Assembly (NCBI GenBank): GCA_937896185.1
Contig: CALBMG010000109.1
Location: forward strand, 1-7,226
DNA length: 7,226 bases
Direction of reading: 5' to 3'
From: an uncultured Microbacteriaceae bacterium
Lineage (GTDB): Bacteria > Actinomycetota > Actinomycetes > Actinomycetales > Microbacteriaceae
The translations under genes and the position numbers were made by a program. Shown piece by piece: positions 1 to 5,155 of the stretch (positions within the stretch are counted from its first letter, which is position 1; each line of letters begins with the position of its first letter). The notes below the pieces were generated by a model. That model ran no database searches. It was not told where the DNA came from and worked only from the letters and a program-made list of their open reading frames with translations.

Positions 1-50
1 GATCTACACAGGCGAAGACACTCTTTCCCTACACGACGCTCTTCCGATCT
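1..50 (+). other. Illumina P5 adapter carry-over (not genomic)
   Basis: Bases 1-9 (GATCTACAC) are the end of the P5 flow-cell sequence. Bases 10-17 (AGGCGAAG) sit where the i5 index belongs and match the TruSeq HT index I know as D505. Bases 18-50 match the Read 1 adapter arm, ending in GCTCTTCCGATCT. The three parts are contiguous and in library order, so this is untrimmed adapter at a contig end, not biology. Genomic sequence starts at base 51. The index name is from memory; the adapter match itself is plain. Confidence 0.98.
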
Positions 51-194
51 AATCGTCAGGTGGGTGCGATTGCGTTTGCTGGCCGACAGCGCATCCCCAA
101 TATTGGCCGCCAGTGTGTCCAAATCGGTGTACACGGTCGTCAGCCAGGCGGCCACAGCGTCGGCGGCGTCTCGTGACTGCTGTTCGAGCGTCAT
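51..194 (-). CDS. Unidentified protein, N-terminal 48 residues only (coupled to the GntR regulator)
   Basis: The reverse strand has an ATG at 194-192 that overlaps the TGA stop of the GntR gene in an ATGA junction. An AGGAAAG ribosome-binding site lies just upstream of it. The frame stays open to base 51, where real sequence ends, giving 48 codons. The protein begins MTLEQQSRDAADAVA and is a mildly acidic, alanine-rich, probably helical segment with one Trp and no signal peptide or membrane span. It is too short to name. Actinobacteria often have a cache (PDC-type) sensor-domain protein beside a FadR-type regulator in aminotransferase or GABA clusters, and the N terminus is compatible with that; this is only a guess. 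The frame also runs open through the adapter, so an automatic call would add about 16 false residues (RSEERRVGKECL...). Confidence 0.7.
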
Positions 195-952
195 GCGTTC
201 TTTCCTGCGGTCTCGGGATAGGTCAGGTCGAGCTTTGCGTCGATCAGCCGGTACACGTTGCGGCGAATATGCTCGCTCGCCAAGGATTCGGCGCCCTTGA
301 TGTCTTCGGCGCGCATCGCCTCGGCAATGGCGAGGTGTTCTGCGGCGGCACGGGCGCGGTCTTCGGGGGTGCGCAGGACAGACCACAACATTTCAACGGT
401 TTCGCTTTGCAGTCGAATTTCCGCCTGCATCAGTCGTTCGGACTGGGTCAGTGCAGCCAATTGGATGTGAAATTTGCTGTCCGCTCGGGCCGAGCCCTCC
501 AGCGTGTGCTGGTCGCCAATTCCTGCGGCAATCGTGGCCAGTCGGTCGATGTCGCGGGGCATGGATCGTTCGCACGCCAGTCGAACGGTGGCCACGGCAA
601 CACCGGTCTGTTCGTCGGCGAGGTCGCGAAGTTCCGCCATCGACAGGGCGATCAGTCGTTCGTGAAGCGTGGCCTGGCTGGCAGAGGGCGAGCCGGTCAC
701 AAAAGTGCCGCCGCTGCGTCCTCGGCGGGTTTCTATAATTCCGGCGTCACGCAGGGTTGCCAGTGCGTCTCGGACGGTGGCACTGGCCACGCCAAACATT
801 TGCGACAGTTCGTTTTCGACCGGCAACTGTTCGCCTTGTCGAATCAGACCCAGGGCAATGGCCGTGGTCAGCCGGTCGGCGACGGCATCGGCGCGCAGAA
901 CATCGGGGAGTGGGCGGAAAACCTGTCCGCGCATTCCGTTGAGTTCTGCCAT
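191..952 (-). CDS. FadR-subfamily GntR transcriptional regulator
   Basis: A 253-residue protein with the two-domain layout and length of FadR-type GntR regulators. Residues about 17-87 form the winged helix-turn-helix: a GxxLPVENELSQMFGVASATVRDAL recognition region (split as GEQLPVENELSQMF and GVASATVRDAL), then the wing RRGRSGGTFV. Residues about 95-240 form the helical FCD effector domain. D158-x3-H162, H206 and H228 match the usual Asp/His metal-coordinating set, so a metal-bound small carboxylate effector is likely. The gene diverges from the aldehyde dehydrogenase across 108 bp and is coupled to a second minus-strand gene by an ATGA overlap. It therefore probably represses both itself and the dehydrogenase, with release by a pathway intermediate. 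The ATG at 952 has only a weak GGAAG site about 10 bases upstream; Met7 is an alternative start. The ligand cannot be read from the sequence. Confidence 0.93.
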   Translation of the reverse strand: MAELNGMRGQVFRPLPDVLRADAVADRLTTAIALGLIRQGEQLPVENELSQMFGVASATVRDALATLRDAGIIETRRGRSGGTFVTGSPSASQATLHERLIALSMAELRDLADEQTGVAVATVRLACERSMPRDIDRLATIAAGIGDQHTLEGSARADSKFHIQLAALTQSERLMQAEIRLQSETVEMLWSVLRTPEDRARAAAEHLAIAEAMRAEDIKGAESLASEHIRRNVYRLIDAKLDLTYPETAGKNA

Positions 953-1060
953 GAAATCGTTCGCTTCCGTATGATTAAGGTACGGGTCATATGCCGTAGC
1001 AACACGCTAGCGCGTAAATCACTCAATACTGCAGAAATTGACACCAAATAGGAGAAAAAC
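953..1060. promoter_or_regulatory. Divergent promoter/operator region between the GntR regulator and the aldehyde dehydrogenase
   Basis: These 108 bp separate two divergent start codons and must carry both promoters. There are two sets of dyad symmetry. CCGTA at 967-971, TACGG at 981-985 and CCGTA at 994-998 are three alternating half-sites spaced by 9 and 8 bases. A near-perfect 14-bp palindrome at 1002-1015 (AC-A-CGCTAGCG-C-GT) has the exact core CGCTAGCG at 1005-1012. Dimeric GntR proteins bind short dyads, so these are the best operator candidates. TAAGGT at 976-981 fits an actinobacterial TANNNT -10 box reading towards the dehydrogenase, and TACCTT on the minus strand covers 978-983 towards the regulator. 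No convincing -35 boxes were found. Operator identity is inferred. Confidence 0.55.
1002..1015. promoter_or_regulatory. 14-bp palindrome, candidate GntR operator
   Basis: The sequence reads ACACGCTAGCGCGT. It is symmetric about 1008/1009 at six of seven paired positions, with a perfect 8-bp core CGCTAGCG. It lies about 45 bases upstream of the dehydrogenase start and about 50 bases upstream of the regulator start. This is a plausible place to block both promoters. It does not match the TGGT-N3-ACCA half-sites of E. coli FadR, so assignment to this regulator is inference from position and symmetry. Confidence 0.4.
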
Positions 1061-2437
1061 ATGGGTTACGCAATCACCAATCCGGCAACCGGACTCGTGG
1101 AAAAGACCTACGACAGCCTGACCCCCGAGCAAATCGACACCGCCGTCGCTGTCGCTCACGCCGCCTATCAGTCGTGGAAGGACGCACCCGTCACCGAACG
1201 TGCCGCCGTACTGCACCGTGTCGCCGCAATTTACAAGGAACGCGCCGCCGAACTGGGTGCAATCATCGCCCGCGAAATGGGTAAGCCCATCGCGCAGGCA
1301 ACAGGCGAAGCCAGCTTCGTTGGGGACATCTACAAGTACTACGCCGAATACGGCCCCGAACTCATTGCCGACGAAGACATGCACCCCATGAGCGGCGGCG
1401 GGGCAATTGTCCGCTCCGCACCCATTGGAGTACTGCTGGGCATCATGCCCTGGAACTACCCCTACTACCAGGTGGCACGTTTCGCCGGCCCCAACCTCCT
1501 GCTGGGAAACACGATCCTGCTGAAGCACGCCAGCAACTGCCCCGAATCGGCTCTCATTCAGGAAGAAATCTTCCGCGAGGCGGGATTGCCCGAGGGTGCG
1601 TACCTCAACGTGTTTGCCGACAGCCGCAACGTCGCCCAGATCATAGAGGATGACCGAGTCCAGGGCGTCTCGTTGACCGGTTCCGAAAAGGCCGGAATCG
1701 CCGTCGCCGAAATCGCAGGCCGTTCGCTGAAGAAGTACGTGCTCGAGCTGGGCGGAAGCGATCCCTTCATTGTGCTCGACGGAGACAACCTCGACGCCAC
1801 CGTGGCGGCCGCAGTGTCGGGCCGAATGAGCAACGCAGGCCAGGCCTGCACCGCCGCAAAGCGTTTCATCATCGTCGATTCCGTGTATGACGAATTCGTC
1901 GCCAAGTTCGCCGCTCAACTCGAAGCCATGACCCCTGGGGACCCCATGGACTCCGCCACCCGATTCGGGCCGCTGTCATCACTCGGTGCCGTCGAGGAAC
2001 TCGTCGAACAGGTCGACGACGCCGTCGCGAAGGGCGCCACGTTGGTAACTGGGGGACACCGCATCGGTGACACGGGTGCCTTCATGGCGGCAACCCTGCT
2101 GACCGACGTCGTACCCGGCATGCGCGCGTATTCCGAGGAACTGTTCGGCCCCGTCGCCGTCGCCTACCGTGTTGCCGACGCCGATGCCGCAATCGCCCTC
2201 GCAAACGACAACGAACTGGGGCTCTCGAGCGCCGTGTTCTCGTCCGACCTGGACGCGGCCCAGTACGTGGCCGATCGACTCGAGGCCGGCATGGTGTACA
2301 TCAACGAAAACACCGACTCGCACGTGGACCTGCCCTTCGGCGGCATCAAGCGTTCGGGCGTTGGCCGGGAATTGGGCCGATTCGGGCTCGAGGAATTCGT
2401 CAACAAGAAGCTGATCCGCACAGCGCCACAGAAATAA
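1061..2437 (+). CDS. NAD(P)-dependent succinate-semialdehyde dehydrogenase, Sad/GabD2 type
   Basis: A 458-residue aldehyde dehydrogenase that oxidises an aldehyde to a carboxylic acid in the cytoplasm, most likely succinate semialdehyde to succinate at the end of GABA breakdown. Catalytic landmarks are present: the oxyanion Asn132 in MPWNYP, cofactor Lys155 in LLKHA, the nucleotide-binding turn at TGSEKAG (206-212), general base Glu229 in LELGGSDP, nucleophile Cys263 in GQACTAAKR, and Glu360 in EELFGP. The short length, REMGKP (71-76), LELGGSDPFIVL and the ending FGGIKRSGVGRELGRFG resemble E. coli Sad (YneI) more closely than GabD. There is no second cysteine beside Cys263, so the redox switch described for some SSADHs is absent. 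The start has a good AGGAG site six bases upstream. It diverges from a FadR-type regulator, which supports substrate-induced expression. The family is certain; the exact aldehyde is probable. Confidence 0.92.
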   Translation: MGYAITNPATGLVEKTYDSLTPEQIDTAVAVAHAAYQSWKDAPVTERAAVLHRVAAIYKERAAELGAIIAREMGKPIAQATGEASFVGDIYKYYAEYGPELIADEDMHPMSGGGAIVRSAPIGVLLGIMPWNYPYYQVARFAGPNLLLGNTILLKHASNCPESALIQEEIFREAGLPEGAYLNVFADSRNVAQIIEDDRVQGVSLTGSEKAGIAVAEIAGRSLKKYVLELGGSDPFIVLDGDNLDATVAAAVSGRMSNAGQACTAAKRFIIVDSVYDEFVAKFAAQLEAMTPGDPMDSATRFGPLSSLGAVEELVEQVDDAVAKGATLVTGGHRIGDTGAFMAATLLTDVVPGMRAYSEELFGPVAVAYRVADADAAIALANDNELGLSSAVFSSDLDAAQYVADRLEAGMVYINENTDSHVDLPFGGIKRSGVGRELGRFGLEEFVNKKLIRTAPQK

Positions 2438-2450
2438 CCACTGCTTTGCT

Positions 2451-2478
2451 GTGCCCCACGGTTTGTGGGATAGCGCAC
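2451..2478 (+). terminator. Hairpin downstream of the aldehyde dehydrogenase, probable terminator
   Basis: CCCAC (2455-2459) pairs with GTGGG (2465-2469) around a GGTTT loop. An outer GTGC (2451-2454) can pair with GCAC (2475-2478), leaving a small 3'-side bulge. It starts 13 bases after the dehydrogenase stop. There is no U-run, as is common for actinobacterial terminators, so termination efficiency is uncertain. Confidence 0.5.
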
Positions 2479-2524
2479 GCAGGATGTAGCCCTGTGGATT
2501 AAATCAGCCAGGTGTGCGTTGCCG

Positions 2525-2540
2525 GCCCCACAATCGGGGC
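2525..2540 (+). other. GC hairpin directly before the first pilin-like gene
   Basis: GCCCC (2525-2529) and GGGGC (2536-2540) form a perfect 5-bp stem with an ACAATC loop, ending one base before the ATG at 2541. It could be a second terminator element for the upstream gene or a structure that hides the start region of the next one. No Shine-Dalgarno sequence is visible here. Function unknown. Confidence 0.35.
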
Positions 2541-2732
2541 ATGACACACTCATGTTCGACAAAATTTCCCCACAATAATCACACCAACGACCCGTCCGAA
2601 CGTGGTGATGTGCCCGGCTGGGTACTCATCACCCTGATGACCGCGGGGTTGGTTGTGGTGATCTGGGCGATGGCAGGCCCCGCGCTCACCGGAGTTTTCA
2701 CCGATGCCATCGACCGAGTCACCAGCATTTAA
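2541..2732 (+). CDS. Small single-pass membrane protein of a Tad-type pilin cluster
   Basis: A 63-residue protein with a polar N terminus rich in His, Asn and Ser, then the core ERGDVPGWVLITLM (20-33) and a membrane segment at about 24-47, ending in a short amphipathic tail (FTDAIDRVTSI). The layout (polar leader, Gly22, hydrophobic helix at once) is that of Flp-like pilins, but the Glu at +5 of classical pilins is replaced by Trp. Similar small proteins with an RGDVPGWVL-type core occur beside TadE genes in actinobacteria; I know no assigned function. The next gene starts inside this one (29-base overlap), which implies co-translation. The start is uncertain: the ATG at 2541 lacks a ribosome-binding site, and an in-frame GTG at 2514 would give 72 residues. 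The conserved core begins well after either. Confidence 0.75.
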   Translation: MTHSCSTKFPHNNHTNDPSERGDVPGWVLITLMTAGLVVVIWAMAGPALTGVFTDAIDRVTSI

Positions 2733-3111
2733 CGCCTCGGACACAGAATCAGGCAGTGCCCCGGTGGAATTTGTGATGGTCTCCGGGCTCCTGGTTGCGC
2801 TGGTTCTGGCTGCACTGCAGGTCAGTTTTGTGGGAATGTACCGAACCGTTGTGACCGATGCCGTCGTATCGGGTTCGGCATATGCGGCGCTCGCCGATGT
2901 GTCGGATCCTGCAGGGATTACCCGTGCGAGGGACTTGCTGCGCAGCAGTTTTGGGCGGGACGTCGCGGATTCCGCCGTATTCAACATGGCACAGTCGGAA
3001 CCCGGCGTTGTTGCGATCGAGGCTCGCGTCAGGTTACCTGTCATCGGAATGTGGGGTGTTCCCGGCGCGTTGACGATTGTGGGTCGATCGTTTCGCGAGG
3101 TGATGCCGTGA
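2704..3111 (+). CDS. TadE-like pseudopilin
   Basis: A 135-residue protein resembling TadE minor pilins, which are inserted in the inner membrane, cleaved by a prepilin peptidase and used in assembly of Flp-type pili. A 17-residue leader ends at Gly17, followed by SAPVEF. This gives the G-X4-E-F processing pattern with Glu at +5 (Glu22) and Phe at +6. A hydrophobic helix spans about 22-46, and an extracytoplasmic domain follows, beginning TVVTDAVVSGSAYAALA and ending in a beta-rich stretch (IEARVRLPVIGMWGVPG). The ATG has GGAG nine bases upstream and lies within the preceding gene. Its stop overlaps the next start (GTGA). The family call is good; a role in an actual pilus is inferred, because no motor genes are present here. 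Confidence 0.82.
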   Translation: MPSTESPAFNASDTESGSAPVEFVMVSGLLVALVLAALQVSFVGMYRTVVTDAVVSGSAYAALADVSDPAGITRARDLLRSSFGRDVADSAVFNMAQSEPGVVAIEARVRLPVIGMWGVPGALTIVGRSFREVMP

Positions 3112-3563
3112 GGTCACAGGATCGGTGGCGAAATGTTGACCGAGGCGAGCGGGGCAGTGCGACCTTGGAATTCGTTGTGGCGGCCGTCGTGTTGATTGTG
3201 CCTGTCGCACTGTTTTCTGCGGTGATGTCGCAGGTGTTCAGCGTGGCAATGGCTGCCCAGAACGTGGCCCGCAATGGCGTGCACGCATTTGCTCTCGCAG
3301 TTTCTGACGCTCGTGGCAGGGCCGTGGTGCACGAAACTGCCGAATTGACCTTTGCCGATTTTGGAATCGACACCATTTCGCCTCGAGTGGCTATTTCGTG
3401 CAGCAGTACTCCATGCCATCAACCCGAAAGTTTTGTGACGGTTACCATCAGCGCTGATGTGCCGGTCATCGGTCTGCCTCTGGTGGGGCTGACGTCGATA
3501 CCCATCACCGCACAGAGCACCGAACGCATTTCTCGATTGTGGGACATCGATGCACCGCGATGA
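3108..3563 (+). CDS. TadE-like pseudopilin, second copy
   Basis: A 151-residue protein. The GTG at 3108 is chosen because it overlaps the preceding stop as GTGA and has GAGGTG five bases upstream; a longer frame from 3051 would lie deep in the previous gene. The basic leader ends RGERG (Gly16), then SATLEF gives G-X4-E-F with Glu21 at +5, as in TadE prepilins. The membrane helix is about 22-47. The outer domain holds a Cys pair, Cys98 and Cys103 (SCSSTPC), probably a disulphide, in a region typical of actinobacterial TadE-like proteins, and then beta-rich sequence. It differs clearly from its upstream neighbour, so this is an old pair of paralogues, not a recent duplication. It overlaps the next gene by 14 bases. 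Confidence 0.82.
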   Translation: MRSQDRWRNVDRGERGSATLEFVVAAVVLIVPVALFSAVMSQVFSVAMAAQNVARNGVHAFALAVSDARGRAVVHETAELTFADFGIDTISPRVAISCSSTPCHQPESFVTVTISADVPVIGLPLVGLTSIPITAQSTERISRLWDIDAPR

Positions 3564-3972
3564 CGGTTCAACACTGCCACTCGTGGCGGGGCTGTTTGCT
3601 CTGGTGCTGGGTGCCGCGTGTGCAATCGTCGACGTTTCGTCGCTGTTCTTGGAGCGTGCCCGAATCGCCCAAGTCGCCGATTCCGCTGCCCGGGTTGGGG
3701 CCGAAGCGTTCGACATCACCGACGTCACAGTATTCGATTCCGACACTCGTGTCGCTCTGCAACCCGATTCCGTTGCTCGGGCAGTTGCCGACTACATCGC
3801 GCTGAGCGAACCCCAGAATGTCAGCCTTGTGTCGGCGACCACGCCCGATGTGCGGACCGCCGTGGTTGTCGTCCAATCTGACTGGCAGCCGCCCATTGCC
3901 GTGCCGTTTCTGCCTGCCGCCATCACGGTGTCTGTCACCGGAAGTGCCCGAATAGAGACGAACCAGCCCTGA
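3550..3972 (+). CDS. TadG-like (TadE/G-like) pilus-assembly protein
   Basis: A 140-residue protein beginning MHRDDGSTLPLVAG. It has a very short charged leader to Gly6, a membrane helix at about 8-31, then LERARIAQVADSAARVGAE, the amphipathic helix typical of Flp pilus-assembly TadE/G-like proteins, where hydrophobic and Ala residues alternate after the membrane span. The remaining roughly 85 residues form a beta-rich outer domain ending VSVTGSARIET. Unlike the two preceding genes it lacks Glu at +5 after the Gly (Leu11 instead), so it may be unprocessed. It lacks the long von Willebrand region of proteobacterial TadG. The start overlaps the preceding gene by 14 bases, with GTGGGA upstream as a weak ribosome-binding site. 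It is the last of four overlapping genes and is followed by prfB after 25 bases. Confidence 0.8.
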   Translation: MHRDDGSTLPLVAGLFALVLGAACAIVDVSSLFLERARIAQVADSAARVGAEAFDITDVTVFDSDTRVALQPDSVARAVADYIALSEPQNVSLVSATTPDVRTAVVVVQSDWQPPIAVPFLPAAITVSVTGSARIETNQP

Positions 3973-3982
3973 ACGGCTCGGG

Positions 3983-3988
3983 TAGGCT
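3983..3988 (+). promoter_or_regulatory. Candidate -10 box (TAGGCT) for prfB, near-leaderless
   Basis: TAGGCT fits the actinobacterial TANNNT -10 pattern and ends nine bases before the prfB ATG. That would put transcription start at or within about three bases of the start codon. No proper Shine-Dalgarno sequence lies in the gap. The same hexamer at exactly the same distance precedes ftsE. No clear -35 is seen. The AGG inside it could alternatively be a poorly spaced ribosome-binding site. Confidence 0.5.
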
Positions 3989-3997
3989 CATAGCATC

Positions 3998-5104
3998 ATG
4001 ATTTCTTTGGACGTATCCGACCGTATTCAGTCATTGCGCGCCCTTTTGGGTGACATTGTGTCGGTCGTTGATGTGCCGCAACTTCAGGCGAACATTGCGT
4101 CACTGTCCGAACAGGCGGGTGCAGCGGATCTGTGGGACAACCCCGAATCCGCGCAAAAAGTTACGAGTGCGCTCAGCCACGCACAAGCCCAACTGGCCCG
4201 AGTGACCGGCGTCGCAAACCGTCTTGACGACCTGGACGTGCTGGTCGACATGGCGAAAGAAGCGGACGATCAAGAATCAGCGGACGAAGCTCTCGCCGAG
4301 CTGGCCTCGCTGGAAAAGTTGCTCGCCGAAATGGAAGTTCAGACTCTGCTCGACGGTGAATATGACGCCAACCCCGCCATTGTTACGATCCGTGCCGGAG
4401 CCGGTGGAGTAGACGCGGCGGACTTCGCGGACATTCTGTTGCGCATGTACCTGCGCTGGGCCGAACAACACAAGTTCCCGACCAACGTGCTCGATATCTC
4501 GTATGCGGAAGAGGCGGGAATCAAGAGCGCAACGTTTGAGGTTGATGCACCTTTTGCTTTCGGAACACTGTCGGTCGAGGCGGGCACTCACCGACTCGTG
4601 CGCATGAGTCCGTTTAATTCGGCGGGCAAGCGTCAAACATCCTTTGCCGCCGTCGAAGTAGTGCCACTGATGCCGGAAACGGTTGTGAGTGAAATCCCCG
4701 AAGGTGACCTGCGTATCGATGTTTTCCGCTCATCGGGCCCCGGCGGTCAGTCCGTGAACACCACCGACTCGGCCGTGCGCATCACCCACATCCCCTCGGG
4801 AATTGTGGTGAGCTGCCAAAACGAAAAGAGCCAGATCCAAAACCGTGCCGCCGCGATGCGTGTGCTGCAGAGCCGACTCTTGCTGATTCAGCGCGAGGAA
4901 GAGGCGGCCAAAAAGAAGGAACTGGCGGGGAACATTACGGCGTCGTGGGGTGACCAGATGCGCTCCTATGTGCTGGCTCCGTACCAGATGGTCAAGGACT
5001 TGCGCACCGAATTTGAGGTCAACAACCCCCAAGCAGTGTTCGATGGTGACCTCGACGGGTTTATTGCCGCGGGAATTCGTCACCGCAAGCAGAAGACCGA
5101 CTAA
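3998..5104 (+). CDS. prfB: Peptide chain release factor 2 (RF2)
   Basis: A 368-residue class I release factor that recognises UGA and UAA in the ribosomal A site and triggers release of the finished protein. The N-terminal helical domain covers about 1-110. The stop-codon reading loop carries the RF2 tripeptide Ser-Pro-Phe at 204-206 ([11 protein letters not shown]), not the RF1-type PxT. The GGQ peptidyl-transferase motif is at 249-251 in [10 protein letters not shown]. The beginning of the core domain, [19 protein letters not shown], is of actinobacterial type. The frame is continuous from the ATG: the in-frame UGA and +1 frameshift that autoregulate E. coli prfB are absent, so expression must be set otherwise. 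It ends with UAA. It precedes ftsE by 51 bases, a classic bacterial neighbourhood. Confidence 0.98.
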   Translation: MISLDVSDRIQSLRALLGDIVSVVDVPQLQANIASLSEQAGAADLWDNPESAQKVTSALSHAQAQLARVTGVANRLDDLDVLVDMAKEADDQESADEALAELASLEKLLAEMEVQTLLDGEYDANPAIVTIRAGAGGVDAADFADILLRMYLRWAEQHKFPTNVLDISYAEEAGIKSATFEVDAPFAFGTLSVEAGTHRLVRMSPFNSAGKRQTSFAAVEVVPLMPETVVSEIPEGDLRIDVFRSSGPGGQSVNTTDSAVRITHIPSGIVVSCQNEKSQIQNRAAAMRVLQSRLLLIQREEEAAKKKELAGNITASWGDQMRSYVLAPYQMVKDLRTEFEVNNPQAVFDGDLDGFIAAGIRHRKQKTD

Positions 5105-5119
5105 CGAGTGTCGCTCTGC

Positions 5120-5134
5120 AGGCCCGTGGGGCCT
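5120..5134 (+). terminator. GC hairpin between prfB and ftsE
   Basis: AGGCCC (5120-5125) pairs perfectly with GGGCCT (5129-5134) around a GTG loop, 15 bases after the prfB stop. There is no U-tract. It lies directly before a candidate ftsE -10 box, so the two genes may be separately transcribed, with the hairpin weakening read-through. Confidence 0.45.
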
Positions 5135-5140
5135 CGCGCG

Positions 5141-5146
5141 TAGGCT
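5141..5146 (+). promoter_or_regulatory. Candidate -10 box (TAGGCT) for ftsE, near-leaderless
   Basis: TAGGCT again sits exactly nine bases before an ATG, as at prfB, and the gap holds no Shine-Dalgarno sequence. In both genes the gap ends ATC and the start reads ATGATT. This suggests a promoter whose transcript begins close to the start codon. No -35 element is evident. Confidence 0.5.
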
Positions 5147-5155
5147 GAAATTATC

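Noticed and set aside
1038..1043. TTGACA, a perfect -35 hexamer
   Set aside because: It lies 17 bases before the dehydrogenase ATG, so its -10 would fall at or inside the coding region, and no suitable TANNNT is there.
113..1051. Plus-strand open frame (312 codons) opposite the GntR regulator
   Set aside because: The minus-strand frame has clear winged-helix and FCD features with the metal-binding set; the plus-strand product is Gly/Gln/Ser-rich without recognisable motifs.
1019..1918. Long minus-strand open frame (299 codons) opposite the aldehyde dehydrogenase
   Set aside because: It lies wholly opposite a gene with full catalytic motifs, has low-complexity Gly/Val/Asp composition, and is a by-product of high GC at third positions.
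2493..2501. TGTGGATTA, one mismatch from a DnaA box
   Set aside because: Single occurrence with no cluster of boxes, AT-rich region or replication genes nearby.
4036..4060. CTTTTGGGTGAC near the prfB start, reminiscent of the CTTTGAC frameshift site
   Set aside because: The reading frame is continuous through it with no in-frame stop, so no frameshift is needed.
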